From Auanema rhodensis (Eukaryota > Nematoda > Chromadorea > Rhabditida > Rhabditidae): a DNA stretch of 64,000 nt. Positions 1-11,933 of this stretch are shown here, in pieces. Every line of letters begins with the position of its first letter. Position 1 is the first letter of the stretch. Both the position numbers and the translations under genes were made by a program. The stretch lies in assembly GCA_964057225.1 (NCBI GenBank), contig OZ059899.1:18918501-18982500 (forward strand), in the 5' to 3' direction. The notes beneath the pieces were generated by a model. That model worked only from the letters and a program-made list of their open reading frames with translations. It was not told the DNA's origin and searched no databases.

Positions 1-4
1 ACTT

Positions 5-18
5 ATATCAGTTGATAT
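5..18. repeat. Small palindrome, once per monomer
   Basis: ATATCA (5-10) and TGATAT (13-18) are reverse complements around GT. The right arm includes most of the EcoRV site GATATC (14-19). Two variants alter the right arm: GAAATC in monomers 90, 93, 94, 97-99, 102, 107 and 113, and GACATC in monomers 95 and 100. Confidence 0.8.
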
Positions 19-26
19 CTCGGTGA

Positions 27-77
27 ATTTTTAAGCTAGCGCAAATCTGATAAAACAGATCGACGCAGCTTAAAAAT
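27..77. repeat. Extended inverted repeat, once per monomer (27-77)
   Basis: Arms ATTTTTAAGCT (27-37) and AGCTTAAAAAT (67-77) are perfect 11-bp reverse complements separated by 29 bases. Inside them, GCG (39-41) can pair with CGC (64-66), and ATCTG (45-49) with CAGAT (56-60) around a 6-base loop. The whole segment could extrude as a cruciform or fold as one long hairpin if transcribed. The common variants c32 and c75 each break one outer pair without a compensating partner, so there is no covariation evidence for selection on the fold. Function is unknown. Confidence 0.85.
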
Positions 78-160
78 CCGCATCGAATGCACTATACTAC
101 ATTGAGAAACGCTTAATACAAAAATTAGTTATGATCGTTTGAAAAATGATGCATTAGTGT

Positions 161-188
161 ATGTTGAGTTTCCATGTACACTCAACAT
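161..188. repeat. 9-bp inverted repeat with 10-base loop, once per monomer
   Basis: ATGTTGAGT (161-169) and ACTCAACAT (180-188) are perfect reverse complements. This is one of the least variable parts of the monomer. The only arm changes noticed are in monomer 49 (g to t, near 17014) and monomers 59 and 67 (g to a, near 20520 and 23328). The frequent c179t change falls in the loop. Confidence 0.87.
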
Positions 189-211
189 TGCTTCCAAAAA
201 CATTTTTACAA

Positions 212-230
212 AAATTTTTCCGAAAAATTT
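212..230. repeat. A/T-tract dyad around CCG, once per monomer
   Basis: AAATTTTT (212-219) and AAAAATTT (223-230) are reverse complements around CCG (TCG in class B). This lies in the most A/T-rich and most variable part of the monomer, where the class-defining sites 219, 220, 223 and 227 cluster and hybrid monomers break. Runs of A or T at 196-230 are spaced roughly 5-8 bases apart, which could favour bent or nucleosome-excluding DNA; that is inference. Confidence 0.75.
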
Positions 231-338
231 CGAAATAATTTCGCAGAAAGTAGATGTTTTTAGATTCCTTTTTTCAAGGCAAAGACGATGGACATTGTTA
301 TTCAACGAAAAAATTAATTCTGCATGGTGAAAATCGAG

Positions 339-360
339 GATATAAGTGTGAACTTATATC
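339..360. repeat. 9-bp stem with GTGA loop, once per monomer
   Basis: GATATAAGT (339-347) and ACTTATATC (352-360) are perfect reverse complements around GTGA. The element spans the arbitrary monomer boundary used here. The g342 variant found in the c322 haplotype breaks one pair. The right arm overlaps the small palindrome at 5-18 of the next monomer. Confidence 0.85.
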
Positions 361-702
361 AGTTGATATCTCGGTGAATTTTTAAGCTAGCGCAAATCTG
401 ATAAAACAGATCAACGCAGCTTAAAAATCCGCATCGAATGCACTATACAACATTGAGAAACGCTTAATACAAAAATTAGTTATGATCGTTTGAAAAAAGA
501 TGCATTAGTGTATGTTGAGTTTCCATGTACACTCAACATTGCTTCCAAAAACATTTTGACAAAAATTTTTTCGAAAAATTTCAGAATATTTTAGCAAAAA
601 ATAGTTGTTTTTAGATTCCTTTTCTCAAGGCAAAGACGATGGACAATGTTATTCAACGAAAAAATTAATTCTGCAGGGTGAAAATCGAGGATATAAGTGT
701 GA
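352..702 (+). repeat. Class B monomer (first example), stop-bearing variant
   Basis: Class B is set apart by t220, g233, t238, a242, t254 and c273. The a242 change turns codon 241-243 of the otherwise open frame into TAG. Forty-one of 182 monomers are class B or its derivatives: numbers 2, 5, 6, 8, 9, 11, 14, 16, 22, 27, 28, 30, 32, 37, 40, 41, 49, 60, 68, 76, 85, 95, 100, 102, 104, 108, 114, 118, 123, 127, 130, 132, 134, 137, 139, 149, 152, 167, 170, 179 and 182. By domain that is 16 of 43, 5 of 44, 10 of 44 and 10 of 51. Class B is the most divergent monomer class and usually sits alone between other classes. Confidence 0.9.
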
Positions 703-1053
703 ACTTATATCAGTTGATATCTCGGTGAATTTTTAAGCTAGCGCAAATCTGATAAAACAGATCAACGCAGCTTAAAAATCCGCATCGAATGCACTATACA
801 ACATTGAGAAACGCTTAATACAAAAATTAGTTATGATCGTTTGAAAAAAGATGCATTAGTGTATGTTGAGTTTCCATGTACACTCAACATTGCTTCCAAA
901 AACATTTTGACAAAAATTTTTCCGAAAAATTTCAAAATAATTTTGCAAAAAGTAGATGTTTTTAGATTCCTTTTTTCAAGGCAAAGACGATGGACAATGT
1001 TATTCAACGAAAAAATTAATTCTGCAGAGTGAAAATCGAGGATATAAGTGTGA
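703..1053 (+). repeat. Class L monomer (first example)
   Basis: Class L carries a147, g207, a232, a233, t242, a246, g250, a295 and usually a326. It is the main monomer of domain I, for example monomers 3, 12, 15, 17, 19-21, 23-25, 31, 33, 36 and 38. It persists in domain II as monomers 61, 69, 77, 80 and 83, and becomes rare later. It often flanks class B. Confidence 0.88.
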
Positions 1054-1404
1054 ACTTATATCAGTTGATATCTCTGTGAATTTTTAAGCTAGCGCAAATC
1101 TGATAAAACAGATCGACGCAGCTTAAAAATCCGCATCGAATGCACTATACAACATTGAGAAACGCTTAATACAAAAATTAGTTATGATCGTTTGAAAAAT
1201 GATGCATTAGTGTATGTTGAGTTTCCATGTACACTCAACATTGCTTCCAAAAACATTTTTACAAAAATTTTTCCGAAAAATTTCGAAATAATTTCGCAGA
1301 AAGTAGATGTTTTTAGATTCCTTTTTTCAAGGCAAAGACGATGGACATTGTTATTCAACGAAAAAATTAATTCTGCAGGGTGAAAATCGAGGATATAAGT
1401 GTGA

Positions 1405-3159
1405 ACTTATATCAGTTGATATCTCGGTGAATTTTTAAGCTAGCGCAAATCTGATAAAACAGATCAACGCAGCTTAAAAATCCGCATCGAATGCACTATA
1501 CAACATTGAGAAACGCTTAATACAAAAATTAGTTATGATCGTTTGAAAAAAGATGCATTAGTGTATGTTGAGTTTCCATGTACACTCAACATTGCTTCCA
1601 AAAACATTTTGACAAAAATTTTTTCGAAAAATTTCAGAATATTTTAGCAAAAAATAGTTGTTTTTAGATTCCTTTTCTCAAGGCAAAGACGATGGACAAT
1701 GTTATTCAACGAAAAAATTAATTCTGCAGGGTGAAAATCGAGGATATAAGTGTGAACTTATATCAGTTGATATCTCTGTGAATTTTTAAGCTAGCGCAAA
1801 TCTGATATAACAGATCGACGCAGCTTAAAAATCCGCATCGAATGCACTATACAACATTGAGAAACGCTTAATACAAAAATTAGTTATGATCGTTTGAAAA
1901 AAGATGCATTAGTGTATGTTGAGTTTCCATGTACACTCAACATTGCTTCCAAAAACATTTTGACAAAAATTTTTTTGAAAAATTTCAGAATATTTTAGCA
2001 AAAAATAGTTGTTTTTAGATTCCTTTTCTCAAGGCAAAGACGATGGACAATGTTATTCAACGAAAAAATTAATTCTGCAGGGTGAAAATCGAGGATATAA
2101 GTGTGAACTTATATCAGTTGATATCTCGGTGAATTTTTAAGCTAGCGCAAATCTGATAAAACAGATCGACGCAGCTTAAAAATCCGCATCGAATGCACTA
2201 TACTACATTGAGAAACGCTTAATACAAAAATTATTTATGATCGTTTGAAAAATGATGCATTAGTGTATGTTGAGTTTCCATGTACACTCAACATTGCTTC
2301 CAAAAACATTTTTACAAAAATTTTTCCGAAAAATTTCGAAATAATTTCGCAGAAAGTAGATGTTTTTAGATTCCTTTTTTCAAGGCAAAGACGATGGACA
2401 TTGTTATTCAACGAAAAAATTAATTCTGCAGGGTGAAAATCGAGGATATAAGTGTGAACTTATATCAGTTGATATCTCGGTGAATTTTTAAGCTAGCGCA
2501 AATCTGATAAAACAGATCAACGCAGCTTAAAAATCCGCATCGAATGCACTATACAACATTGAGAAACGCTTAATACAAAAATTAGTTATGATCGTTTGAA
2601 AAAAGATGCATTAGTGTATGTTGAGTTTCCATGTACACTCAACATTGCTTCCAAAAACATTTTGACAAAAATTTTTTCGAAAAATTTCAGAATATTTTAG
2701 CAAAAAATAGTTGTTTTTAGATTCCTTTTCTCAAGGCAAAGACGATGGACAATGTTATTCAACGAAAAAATTAATTCTGCAGGGTGAAAATCGAGGATAT
2801 AAGTGTGAACTTATATCAGTTGATATCTCTGTGAATTTTTAAGCTAGCGCAAATCTGATATAACAGATCGACGCAGCTTAAAAATCCGCATCGAATGCAC
2901 TATACAACATTGAGAAACGCTTAATACAAAAATTAGTTATGATCGTTTGAAAAAAGATGCATTAGTGTATGTTGAGTTTCCATGTACACTCAACATTGCT
3001 TCCAAAAACATTTTGACAAAAATTTTTTTGAAAAATTTCAGAATATTTTAGCAAAAAATAGTTGTTTTTAGATTCCTTTTCTCAAGGCAAAGACGATGGA
3101 CAATGTTATTCAACGAAAAAATTAATTCTGCAGGGTGAAAATCGAGGATATAAGTGTGA
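1405..3159 (+). repeat. Local 3-monomer duplication (monomers 5-6 and 8-9)
   Basis: Monomers 5-6 (1405-2106) and 8-9 (2458-3159) match at offset 1053 bp. Monomers 6 and 9 share two variants not seen elsewhere: TATAACAG at positions 51-58 and an added T that replaces C at 221, giving TTTTTTTGAAA. Monomer 7 resembles monomer 4 in its 3' part only, so the junction lies within a monomer. Monomer 7 also has a private change near window 2234 (TTAGTT to TTATTT). Confidence 0.85.
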
Positions 3160-4914
3160 ACTTATATCAGTTGATATCTCGGTGAATTTTTAAGCTAGCG
3201 CAAATCTGATAAAACAGATCGACGCAGCTTAAAAATCCGCATCGAATGCACTATACTACATTGAGAAACGCTTAATACAAAAATTAGTTATGATCGTTTG
3301 AAAAATGATGCATTAGTGTATGTTGAGTTTCCATGTACACTCAACATTGCTTCCAAAAACATTTTTACAAAAATTTTTCCGAAAAATTTCGAAATAATTT
3401 CGCAGAAAGTAGATGTTTTTAGATTCCTTTTTTCAAGGCAAAGACGATGGACATTGTTATTCAACGAAAAAATTAATTCTGCATGGTGAAAATCGAGGAT
3501 ATAAGTGTGAACTTATATCAGTTGATATCTCGGTGAATTTTTAAGCTAGCGCAAATCTGATAAAACAGATCAACGCAGCTTAAAAATCCGCATCGAATGC
3601 ACTATACAACATTGAGAAACGCTTAATACAAAAATTAGTTATGATCGTTTGAAAAAAGATGCATTAGTGTATGTTGAGTTTCCATGTACACTCAACATTG
3701 CTTCCAAAAACATTTTGACAAAAATTTTTTCGAAAAATTTCAGAATATTTTAGCAAAAAATAGTTGTTTTTAGATTCCTTTTCTCAAGGCAAAGACGATG
3801 GACAATGTTATTCAACGAAAAAATTAATTCTGCAGGGTGAAAATCGAGGATATAAGTGTGAACTTATATCAGTTGATATCTCGGTGAATTTTTAAGCTAG
3901 CGCAAATCTGATAAAACAGATCAACGCAGCTTAAAAATCCGCATCGAATGCACTATACAACATTGAGAAACGCTTAATACAAAAATTAGTTATGATCGTT
4001 TGAAAAAAGATGCATTAGTGTATGTTGAGTTTCCATGTACACTCAACATTGCTTCCAAAAACATTTTGACAAAAATTTTTCCGAAAAATTTCAAAATAAT
4101 TTTGCAAAAAGTAGATGTTTTTAGATTCCTTTTTTCAAGGCAAAGACGATGGACAATGTTATTCAACGAAAAAATTAATTCTGCAGAGTGAAAATCGAGG
4201 ATATAAGTGTGAACTTATATCAGTTGATATCTCTGTGAATTTTTAAGCTAGCGCAAATCTGATAAAACAGATCGACGCAGCTTAAAAATCCGCATCGAAT
4301 GCACTATACAACATTGAGAAACGCTTAATACAAAAATTAGTTATGATCGTTTGAAAAATGATGCATTAGTGTATGTTGAGTTTCCATGTACACTCAACAT
4401 TGCTTCCAAAAACATTTTTACAAAAATTTTTCCGAAAAATTTCGAAATAATTTCGCAGAAAGTAGATGTTTTTAGATTCCTTTTTTCAAGGCAAAGACGA
4501 TGGACATTGTTATTCAACGAAAAAATTAATTCTGCAGGGTGAAAATCGAGGATATAAGTGTGAACTTATATCAGTTGATATCTCGGTGAATTTTTAAGCT
4601 AGCGCAAATCTGATAAAACAGATCAACGCAGCTTAAAAATCCGCATCGAATGCACTATACAACATTGAGAAACGCTTAATACAAAAATTAGTTATGATCG
4701 TTTGAAAAAAGATGCATTAGTGTATGTTGAGTTTCCATGTACACTCAACATTGCTTCCAAAAACATTTTGACAAAAATTTTTTCGAAAAATTTCAGAATA
4801 TTTTAGCAAAAAATAGTTGTTTTTAGATTCCTTTTCTCAAGGCAAAGACGATGGACAATGTTATTCAACGAAAAAATTAATTCTGCAGGGTGAAAATCGA
4901 GGATATAAGTGTGA
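3160..4914 (+). repeat. HOR block a, copy 2 (monomers 10-14)
   Basis: Second copy of monomers 1-5; no difference from 1-1755 was noticed. Confidence 0.88.
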
Positions 4915-7900
4915 ACTTATATCAGTTGATATCTCGGTGAATTTTTAAGCTAGCGCAAATCTGATAAAACAGATCAACGCAGCTTAAAAATCCGCATCGA
5001 ATGCACTATACTACATTGAGAAACGCTTAATACAAAAATTAGTTATGATCGTTTGAAAAAAGATGCATTAGTGTATGTTGAGTTTCCATGTACACTCAAC
5101 ATTGCTTCCAAAAACATTTTGACAAAAATTTTTCCGAAAAATTTCAAAATAATTTTGCAAAAAGTAGATGTTTTTAGATTCCTTTTTTCAAGGCAAAGAC
5201 GATGGACAATGTTATTCAACGAAAAAATTAATTCTGCAGAGTGAAAATCGAGGATATAAGTGTGAACTTATATCAGTTGATATCTCTGTGAATTTTTAAG
5301 CTAGCGCAAATCTGATAAAACAGATCGACGCAGCTTAAAAATCCGCATCGAATGCACTATACAACATTGAGAAACGCTTAATACAAAAATTAGTTATGAT
5401 CGTTTGAAAAAAGATGCATTAGTGTATGTTGAGTTTCCATGTACACTCAACATTGCTTCCAAAAACATTTTGACAAAAATTTTTTCGAAAAATTTCAGAA
5501 TATTTTAGCAAAAAATAGTTGTTTTTAGATTCCTTTTCTCAAGGCAAAGACGATGGACAATGTTATTCAACGAAAAAATTAATTCTGCAGGGTGAAAATC
5601 GAGGATATAAGTGTGAACTTATATCAGTTGATATCTCGGTGAATTTTTAAGCTAGCGCAAATCTGATAAAACAGATCGACGCAGCTTAAAAATCCGCATC
5701 GAATGCACTATACAACATTGCGAAACGCTTAATACAAAAATTAGTTATGATCGTTTGAAAAAAGATGCATTAGTGTATGTTGAGTTTCCATGTACACTCA
5801 ACATTGCTTCCAAAAACATTTTAACAAAAATTTTTCCGAAAAATTTCAAAATAATTTTGCAAAAAGTAGATGTTTTTAGATTCCTTTTTTCAAGGCAAAG
5901 ACGATGGACAATGTTATTCAACGAAAAAATTAATTCTGCAGAGTGAAAATCGAGGATATAAGTGTGAACTTATATCAGTTGATATCTCGGTGAATTTTTA
6001 AGCTAGCGCAAATCTGATAACACAGATCGACGCAGCTTAAAAATCCGCATCGAATGCATTATACAACATTCAGAAACGCTTAATACAAAAATTAGTTATG
6101 ATCGTTTGAAAAATGATGCATTAGTGTATGTTGAGTTTCCATGTACACTCAACATTGCTTCCAAAAACATTTTGACAAAAATTTTTCCGAAAAATTTCAG
6201 AATAATTTTGCAAAAAGTAGATGTTTTTAGATTCCTTTTTCCAAGGCAAAGACGATGGACAATGTTATTCAACGAAAAAATTAATTCTCCAGGGTGAAAA
6301 TCGAGGATGTAAGTGTGAACTTATATCAGTTGATATCTCGGTGCATTTTTAAGCTAGCGCAAATCTGATAACACAGATCGACGCAGCTTAAAAATCCGCA
6401 TCGAATGCACTATACAACATTGAGAAACGCTTAATACAAAAATTAGTTATGATCGTTTGAAAAAAGATGCATTAGTGTATGTTGAGTTTCCATGTACACT
6501 CAACATTGCTTCCAAAAACATTTTGACAAAAATTTTTCCGAAAAATTTCAAAATAATTTTGCAAAAAGTAGATGTTTTTAGATTCCTTTTTTCAAGGCAA
6601 AGACGATGGACAATGTTATTCAACAAAAAAATTAATTCTGCAGAGTGAAAATCGAGGATATAAGTGTGAACTTATATCAGTTGATATCTCTGTGAATTTT
6701 TAAGCTAGCGCAAATCTGATAAAACAGATCGACGCAGCTTAAAAATCCGCATCGAATGCACTATACAACATTGAGAAACGCTTAATACAAAAATTAGTTA
6801 TGATCGTTTGAAAAAAGATGCATTAGTGTATGTTGAGTTTCCATGTACACTCAACATTGCTTCCAAAAACATTTTGACAAAAATTTTTCCGAAAAATTTC
6901 AAAATAATTTTGCAAAAAGTAGATGTTTTTAGATTCCTTTTTTCAAGGCAAAGACGATGGACAATGTTATTCAACGAAAAAATTAATTCTGCAGAGTGAA
7001 AATCGAGGATATAAGTGTGAACTTATATCAGTTGATATCTCGGTGAATTTTTAAGCTAGCGCAAATCTGATAACACAGATCGACGCAGCTTAAAAATCCG
7101 CATCGAATGCATTATACAACATTCAGAAACGCTTAATACAAAAATTAGTTATGATCGTTTGAAAAAAGATGCATTAGTGTATGTTGAGTTTCCATGTACA
7201 CTCAACATTGCTTCCAAAAACATTTTGACAAAAATTTTTCCGAAAAATTTCAAAATAATTTTGCAAAAAGTAGATGTTTTTAGATTCCTTTTTTCAAGGC
7301 AAAGACGATGGACAATGTTATTCAACGAAAAAATTAATTCTGCAGAGTGAAAATCGAGGATATAAGTGTGAACTTATATCAGTTGATATCTCTGTGAATT
7401 TTTAAGCTAGCGCAAATCTGATAAAACAGATCGACGCAGCTTAAAAATCCGCATCGAATGCACTATACAACATTGAGAAACGCTTAATACAAAAATTAGT
7501 TATGATCGTTTGAAAAAAGATGCATTAGTGTATGTTGAGTTTCCATGTACACTCAACATTGCTTCCAAAAACATTTTGACAAAAATTTTTTCGAAAAATT
7601 TCAGAATATTTTAGCAAAAAATAGTTGTTTTTAGATTCCTTTTCTCAAGGCAAAGACGATGGACAATGTTATTCAATGAAAAAATTAATTCTGCAGGGTG
7701 AAAATCGAGGATATAAGTGTGAACTTATATCAGTTGATATCTCGGTGAATTTTTAAGCTAGCGCAAATCTGATAAAACAGATCGACGCAGCTTAAAAATC
7801 CGCATCGAATGCACTATACAACATTGAGAAACGCTTAATACAAAAATTAGTTATGATCGTTTGAAAAAAGATGCATTAGTGTATGTTGAGTTTCCATGTA

Positions 7901-9477
7901 CACTCAACATTGCTTCCAAAAACATTTTGACAAAAATTTTTCCGAAAAATTTCAAAATAATTTTGCAAAAAGTAGATGTTTTTAGATTCCTTTTTTCAAG
8001 GCAAAGACGATGGACAATGTTATTCAACGAAAAAATTAATTCTGCAGAGTGAAAATCGAGGATATAAGTGTGAACTTATATCAGTTGATATCTCGGTGAA
8101 TTTTTAAGCTAGCGCAAATCTGATAAAACAGATCGACGCAGCTTAAAAATCCGCATCGAATGCACTATACAACATTGAGAAACGCTTAATACAAAAATTA
8201 GTTATGATCGTTTGAAAAAAGATGCATTAGTGTATGTTGAGTTTCCATGTACACTCAACATTGCTTCCAAAAACATTTTGACAAAAATTTTTCCGAAAAA
8301 TTTCAAAATAATTTTGCAAAAAGTAGATGTTTTTAGATTCCTTTTTTCAAGGCAAAGACGATGGACAATGTTATTCAACGAAAAAATTAATTCTGCAGGG
8401 TGAAAATCGAGGATATAAGTGTGAACTTATATCAGTTGATATCTCGGTGAATTTTTAAGCTAGCGCAAATCTGATAAAACAGATCAACGCAGCTTAAAAA
8501 TCCGCATCGAATGCACTATACAACATTGAGAAACGCTTAATACAAAAATTAGTTATGATCGTTTGAAAAAAGATGCATTAGTGTATGTTGAGTTTCCATG
8601 TACACTCAACATTGCTTCCAAAAACATTTTGACAAAAATTTTTCCGAAAAATTTCAAAATAATTTTGCAAAAAGTAGATGTTTTTAGATTCCTTTTTTCA
8701 AGGCAAAGACGATGGACAATGTTATTCAACGAAAAAATTAATTCTGCAGAGTGAAAATCGAGGATATAAGTGTGAACTTATATCAGTTGATATCTCGGTG
8801 AATTTTTAAGCTAGCGCAAATCTGATAAAACAGATCGACGCAGCTTAAAAATCCGCATCGAATGCACTATACAACATTGAGAAACGCTTAATACAAAAAT
8901 TAGTTATGATCGTTTGAAAAAAGATGCATTAGTGTATGTTGAGTTTCCATGTACACTCAACATTGCTTCCAAAAACATTTTTACAAAAATTTTTCCGAAA
9001 AATTTCGAAATAATTTCGCAGAAAGTAGATGTTTTTAGATTCCTTTTTTCAAGGCAAAGACGATGGACATTGTTATTCAACGAAAAAATTAATTCTGCAG
9101 GGTGAAAATCGAGGATATAAGTGTGAACTTATATCAGTTGATATCTCGGTGAATTTTTAAGCTAGCGCAAATCTGATAAAACAGATCAACGCAGCTTAAA
9201 AATCCGCATCGAATGCACTATACAACATTGAGAAACGCTTAATACAAAAATTAGTTATGATCGTTTGAAAAAAGATGCATTAGTGTATGTTGAGTTTCCA
9301 TGTACACTCAACATTGCTTCCAAAAACATTTTGACAAAAATTTTTTCGAAAAATTTCAGAATATTTTAGCAAAAAATAGTTGTTTTTAGATTCCTTTTCT
9401 CAAGGCAAAGACGATGGACAATGTTATTCAACGAAAAAATTAATTCTGCAGGGTGAAAATCGAGGATATAAGTGTGA

Positions 9478-9827
9478 ACTTATATCAGTTGATATCTCTG
9501 TGAATTTTAAGCTAGCGCAAATCTGATAAAACAGATCGACGAAGCTTAAAAATCCGCATCGAATGCACTATACAACATTGAGAAACGCTTAATACAAAAA
9601 TTAGTTATGATCGTTTGAAAAAAGATGCATTAGTGCATGTTGAGTTTCCATGTACACTCAACATTGCTTCCAAAAACATTTTGACAAAAATTTTTTCGAA
9701 AAATTTCAGAATATTTTAGCAAAAAATAGTTGTTTTTAGATTCCTTTTCTCAAGGCAAAGACGATGGACAATGTTATTCAACGAAAAAATTAATTCTGCA
9801 GGGTGAAAATCGAGGATATAAGTGTGA
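9478..9827 (+). repeat. 350-bp monomer 28 (one T lost from the 28-32 run)
   Basis: The T run at positions 28-32 has four T instead of five, shortening the left arm of the 27-77 inverted repeat. The monomer also has GACGAAGCTT, making a HindIII site, and GTGCATG at 157-163. It is a class B monomer directly after another (27). Confidence 0.9.
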
Positions 9828-11933
9828 ACTTATATCAGTTGATATCTCGGTGAATTTTTAAGCTAGCGCAAATCTGATAAAACAGATCGACGCAGCTTAA
9901 AAATCCGCATCGAATGCACTATACTACATTGAGAAACGCTTAATACAAAAATTAGTTATGATCGTTTGAAAAATGATGCATTAGTGTATGTTGAGTTTCC
10001 ATGTACACTCAACATTGCTTCCAAACACATTTTTACAAAAATTTTTCCGAAAAATTTCGAAATAATTTCGCAGAAAGTAGATGTTTTTAGATTCCTTTTT
10101 TCAAGGCAAAGACGATGGACATTGTTATTCAACGAAAAAATTAATTCTGCAGGGTGAAAATCGAGGATATAAGTGTGAACTTATATCAGTTGATATCTCG
10201 GTGAATTTTTAAGCTAGCGCAAATCTGATAAAACAGATCAACGCAGCTTAAAAATCCGCATCGAATGCACTATACAACATTGAGAAACGCTTAATACAAA
10301 AATTAGTTATGATCGTTTGAAAAAAGATGCATTAGTGTATGTTGAGTTTCCATGTACACTCAACATTGCTTCCAAAAACATTTTGACAAAAATTTTTTCG
10401 AAAAATTTCAGAATATTTTAGCAAAAAATAGTTGTTTTTAGATTCCTTTTCTCAAGGCAAAGACGATGGACAATGTTATTCAACGAAAAAATTAATTCTG
10501 CAGGGTGAAAATCGAGGATATAAGTGTGAACTTATATCAGTTGATATCTCGGTGAATTTTTAAGCTAGCGCAAATCTGATAAAACAGATCAACGCAGCTT
10601 AAAAATCCGCATCGAATGCACTATACAACATTGAGAAACGCTTAATACAAAAATTAGTTATGATCGTTTGAAAAAAGATGCATTAGTGTATGTTGAGTTT
10701 CCATGTACACTCAACATTGCTTCCAAAAACATTTTGACAAAAATTTTTCCGAAAAATTTCAAAATAATTTTGCAAAAAGTAGATGTTTTTAGATTCCTTT
10801 TTTCAAGGCAAAGACGATGGACAATGTTATTCAACGAAAAAATTAATTCTGCAGAGTGAAAATCGAGGATATAAGTGTGAACTTATATCAGTTGATATCT
10901 CTGTGAATTTTTAAGCTAGCGCAAATCTGATAAAACAGATCGACGCAGCTTAAAAATCCGCATCGAATGCACTATACAACATTGAGAAACGCTTAATACA
11001 AAAATTAGTTATGATCGTTTGAAAAAAGATGCATTAGTGTATGTTGAGTTTCCATGTACACTCAACATTGCTTCCAAAAACATTTTGACAAAAATTTTTT
11101 CGAAAAATTTCAGAATATTTTAGCAAAAAATAGTTGTTTTTAGATTCCTTTTCTCAAGGCAAAGACGATGGACAATGTTATTCAACGAAAAAATTAATTC
11201 TGCAGGGTGAAAATCGAGGATATAAGTGTGAACTTATATCAGTTGATATCTCGGTGAATTTTTAAGCTAGCGCAAATCTGATAAAACAGATCGACGCAGC
11301 TTAAAAATCCGCATCGAATGCACTATACAACATTGAGAAACGCTTAATACAAAAATTAGTTATGATCGTTTGAAAAAAGATGCATTAGTGTATGTTGAGT
11401 TTCCATGTACACTCAACATTGCTTCCAAAAACATTTTGACAAAAATTTTTCCGAAAAATTTCAAAATAATTTTGCAAAAAGTAGATGTTTTTAGATTCCT
11501 TTTTTCAAGGCAAAGACGATGGACAATGTTATTCAACGAAAAAATTAATTCTGCAGAGTGAAAATCGAGGATATAAGTGTGAACTTATATCAGTTGATAT
11601 CTCGGTGAATTTTTAAGCTAGCGCAAATCTGATAACACAGATCGACGCAGCTTAAAAATCCGCATCGAATGCATTATACAACATTCAGAAACGCTTAATA
11701 CAAAAATTAGTTATGATCGTTTGAAAAATGATGCATTAGTGTATGTTGAGTTTCCATGTAAACTCAACATTGCTTCCAAAAACATTTTGACAAAAATTTT
11801 TCCGAAAAATTTCAGAATAATTTTGCTAAAAGTAGATGTTTTTAGATTCCTTTTTTCAAGGCAAAGACGATGGACAATGTTATTCAACGAAAAAATTAAT
11901 TCTCCAGGGTGAAAATCGAGGATGTAAGTGTGA

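Larger units (their letters stand above)
1..351 (+). repeat. Reference monomer 1, class E (351 bp)
   Basis: Used as the coordinate frame for all monomer positions given here. It is a class E monomer: t147, t207, g232, t236, c242, g246 and t295. A private change at 325 (g to t) removes the PstI site CTGCAG that most monomers carry at 320-325; the same change is seen only in monomer 10 (3160-3510). Other class E monomers include 4, 7, 13, 29, 59, 67, 75, 82, 120 and 129. Monomer 1 has 53 C, 58 G and 14 CpG dinucleotides. Long A or T runs lie at 28-32, 72-76, 120-124, 142-146, 196-200, 203-207, 210-219, 223-227, 257-261 and 269-274. Confidence 0.95.
1..1755 (+). repeat. HOR block a, copy 1 (monomers 1-5)
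   Basis: Class order E, B, L, E, B. It matches monomers 10-14 at 3160-4914, offset 9 monomers (3159 bp), and includes the private g325t change in monomers 1 and 10. The match ends at monomers 6 and 15, which belong to different classes. Confidence 0.88.

Noticed and set aside
27-77. tRNA, tRNA-derived SINE or other structured RNA gene
   Set aside because: The fold has one extended stem with no cloverleaf, and I see no pol III A and B box pair or anticodon arm. No structure-preserving covariation was seen.
131-142. ATG at monomer position 131 as a start codon
   Set aside because: It is followed by TGA after three codons in nearly all monomers.
139-330. 63-codon open frames repeated about 140 times as possible genes
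   Set aside because: Each begins at TTG with no in-frame ATG, lies inside a 351-bp satellite monomer, has no recognisable domain, and is stopped at the same codon in 41 copies and frameshifted in another. Repetition explains its recurrence.
1-351. Internal half-monomer duplication (a 175-bp ancestor)
   Set aside because: Comparing the two halves by eye showed only short A/T-run resemblance and no alignable half-unit.
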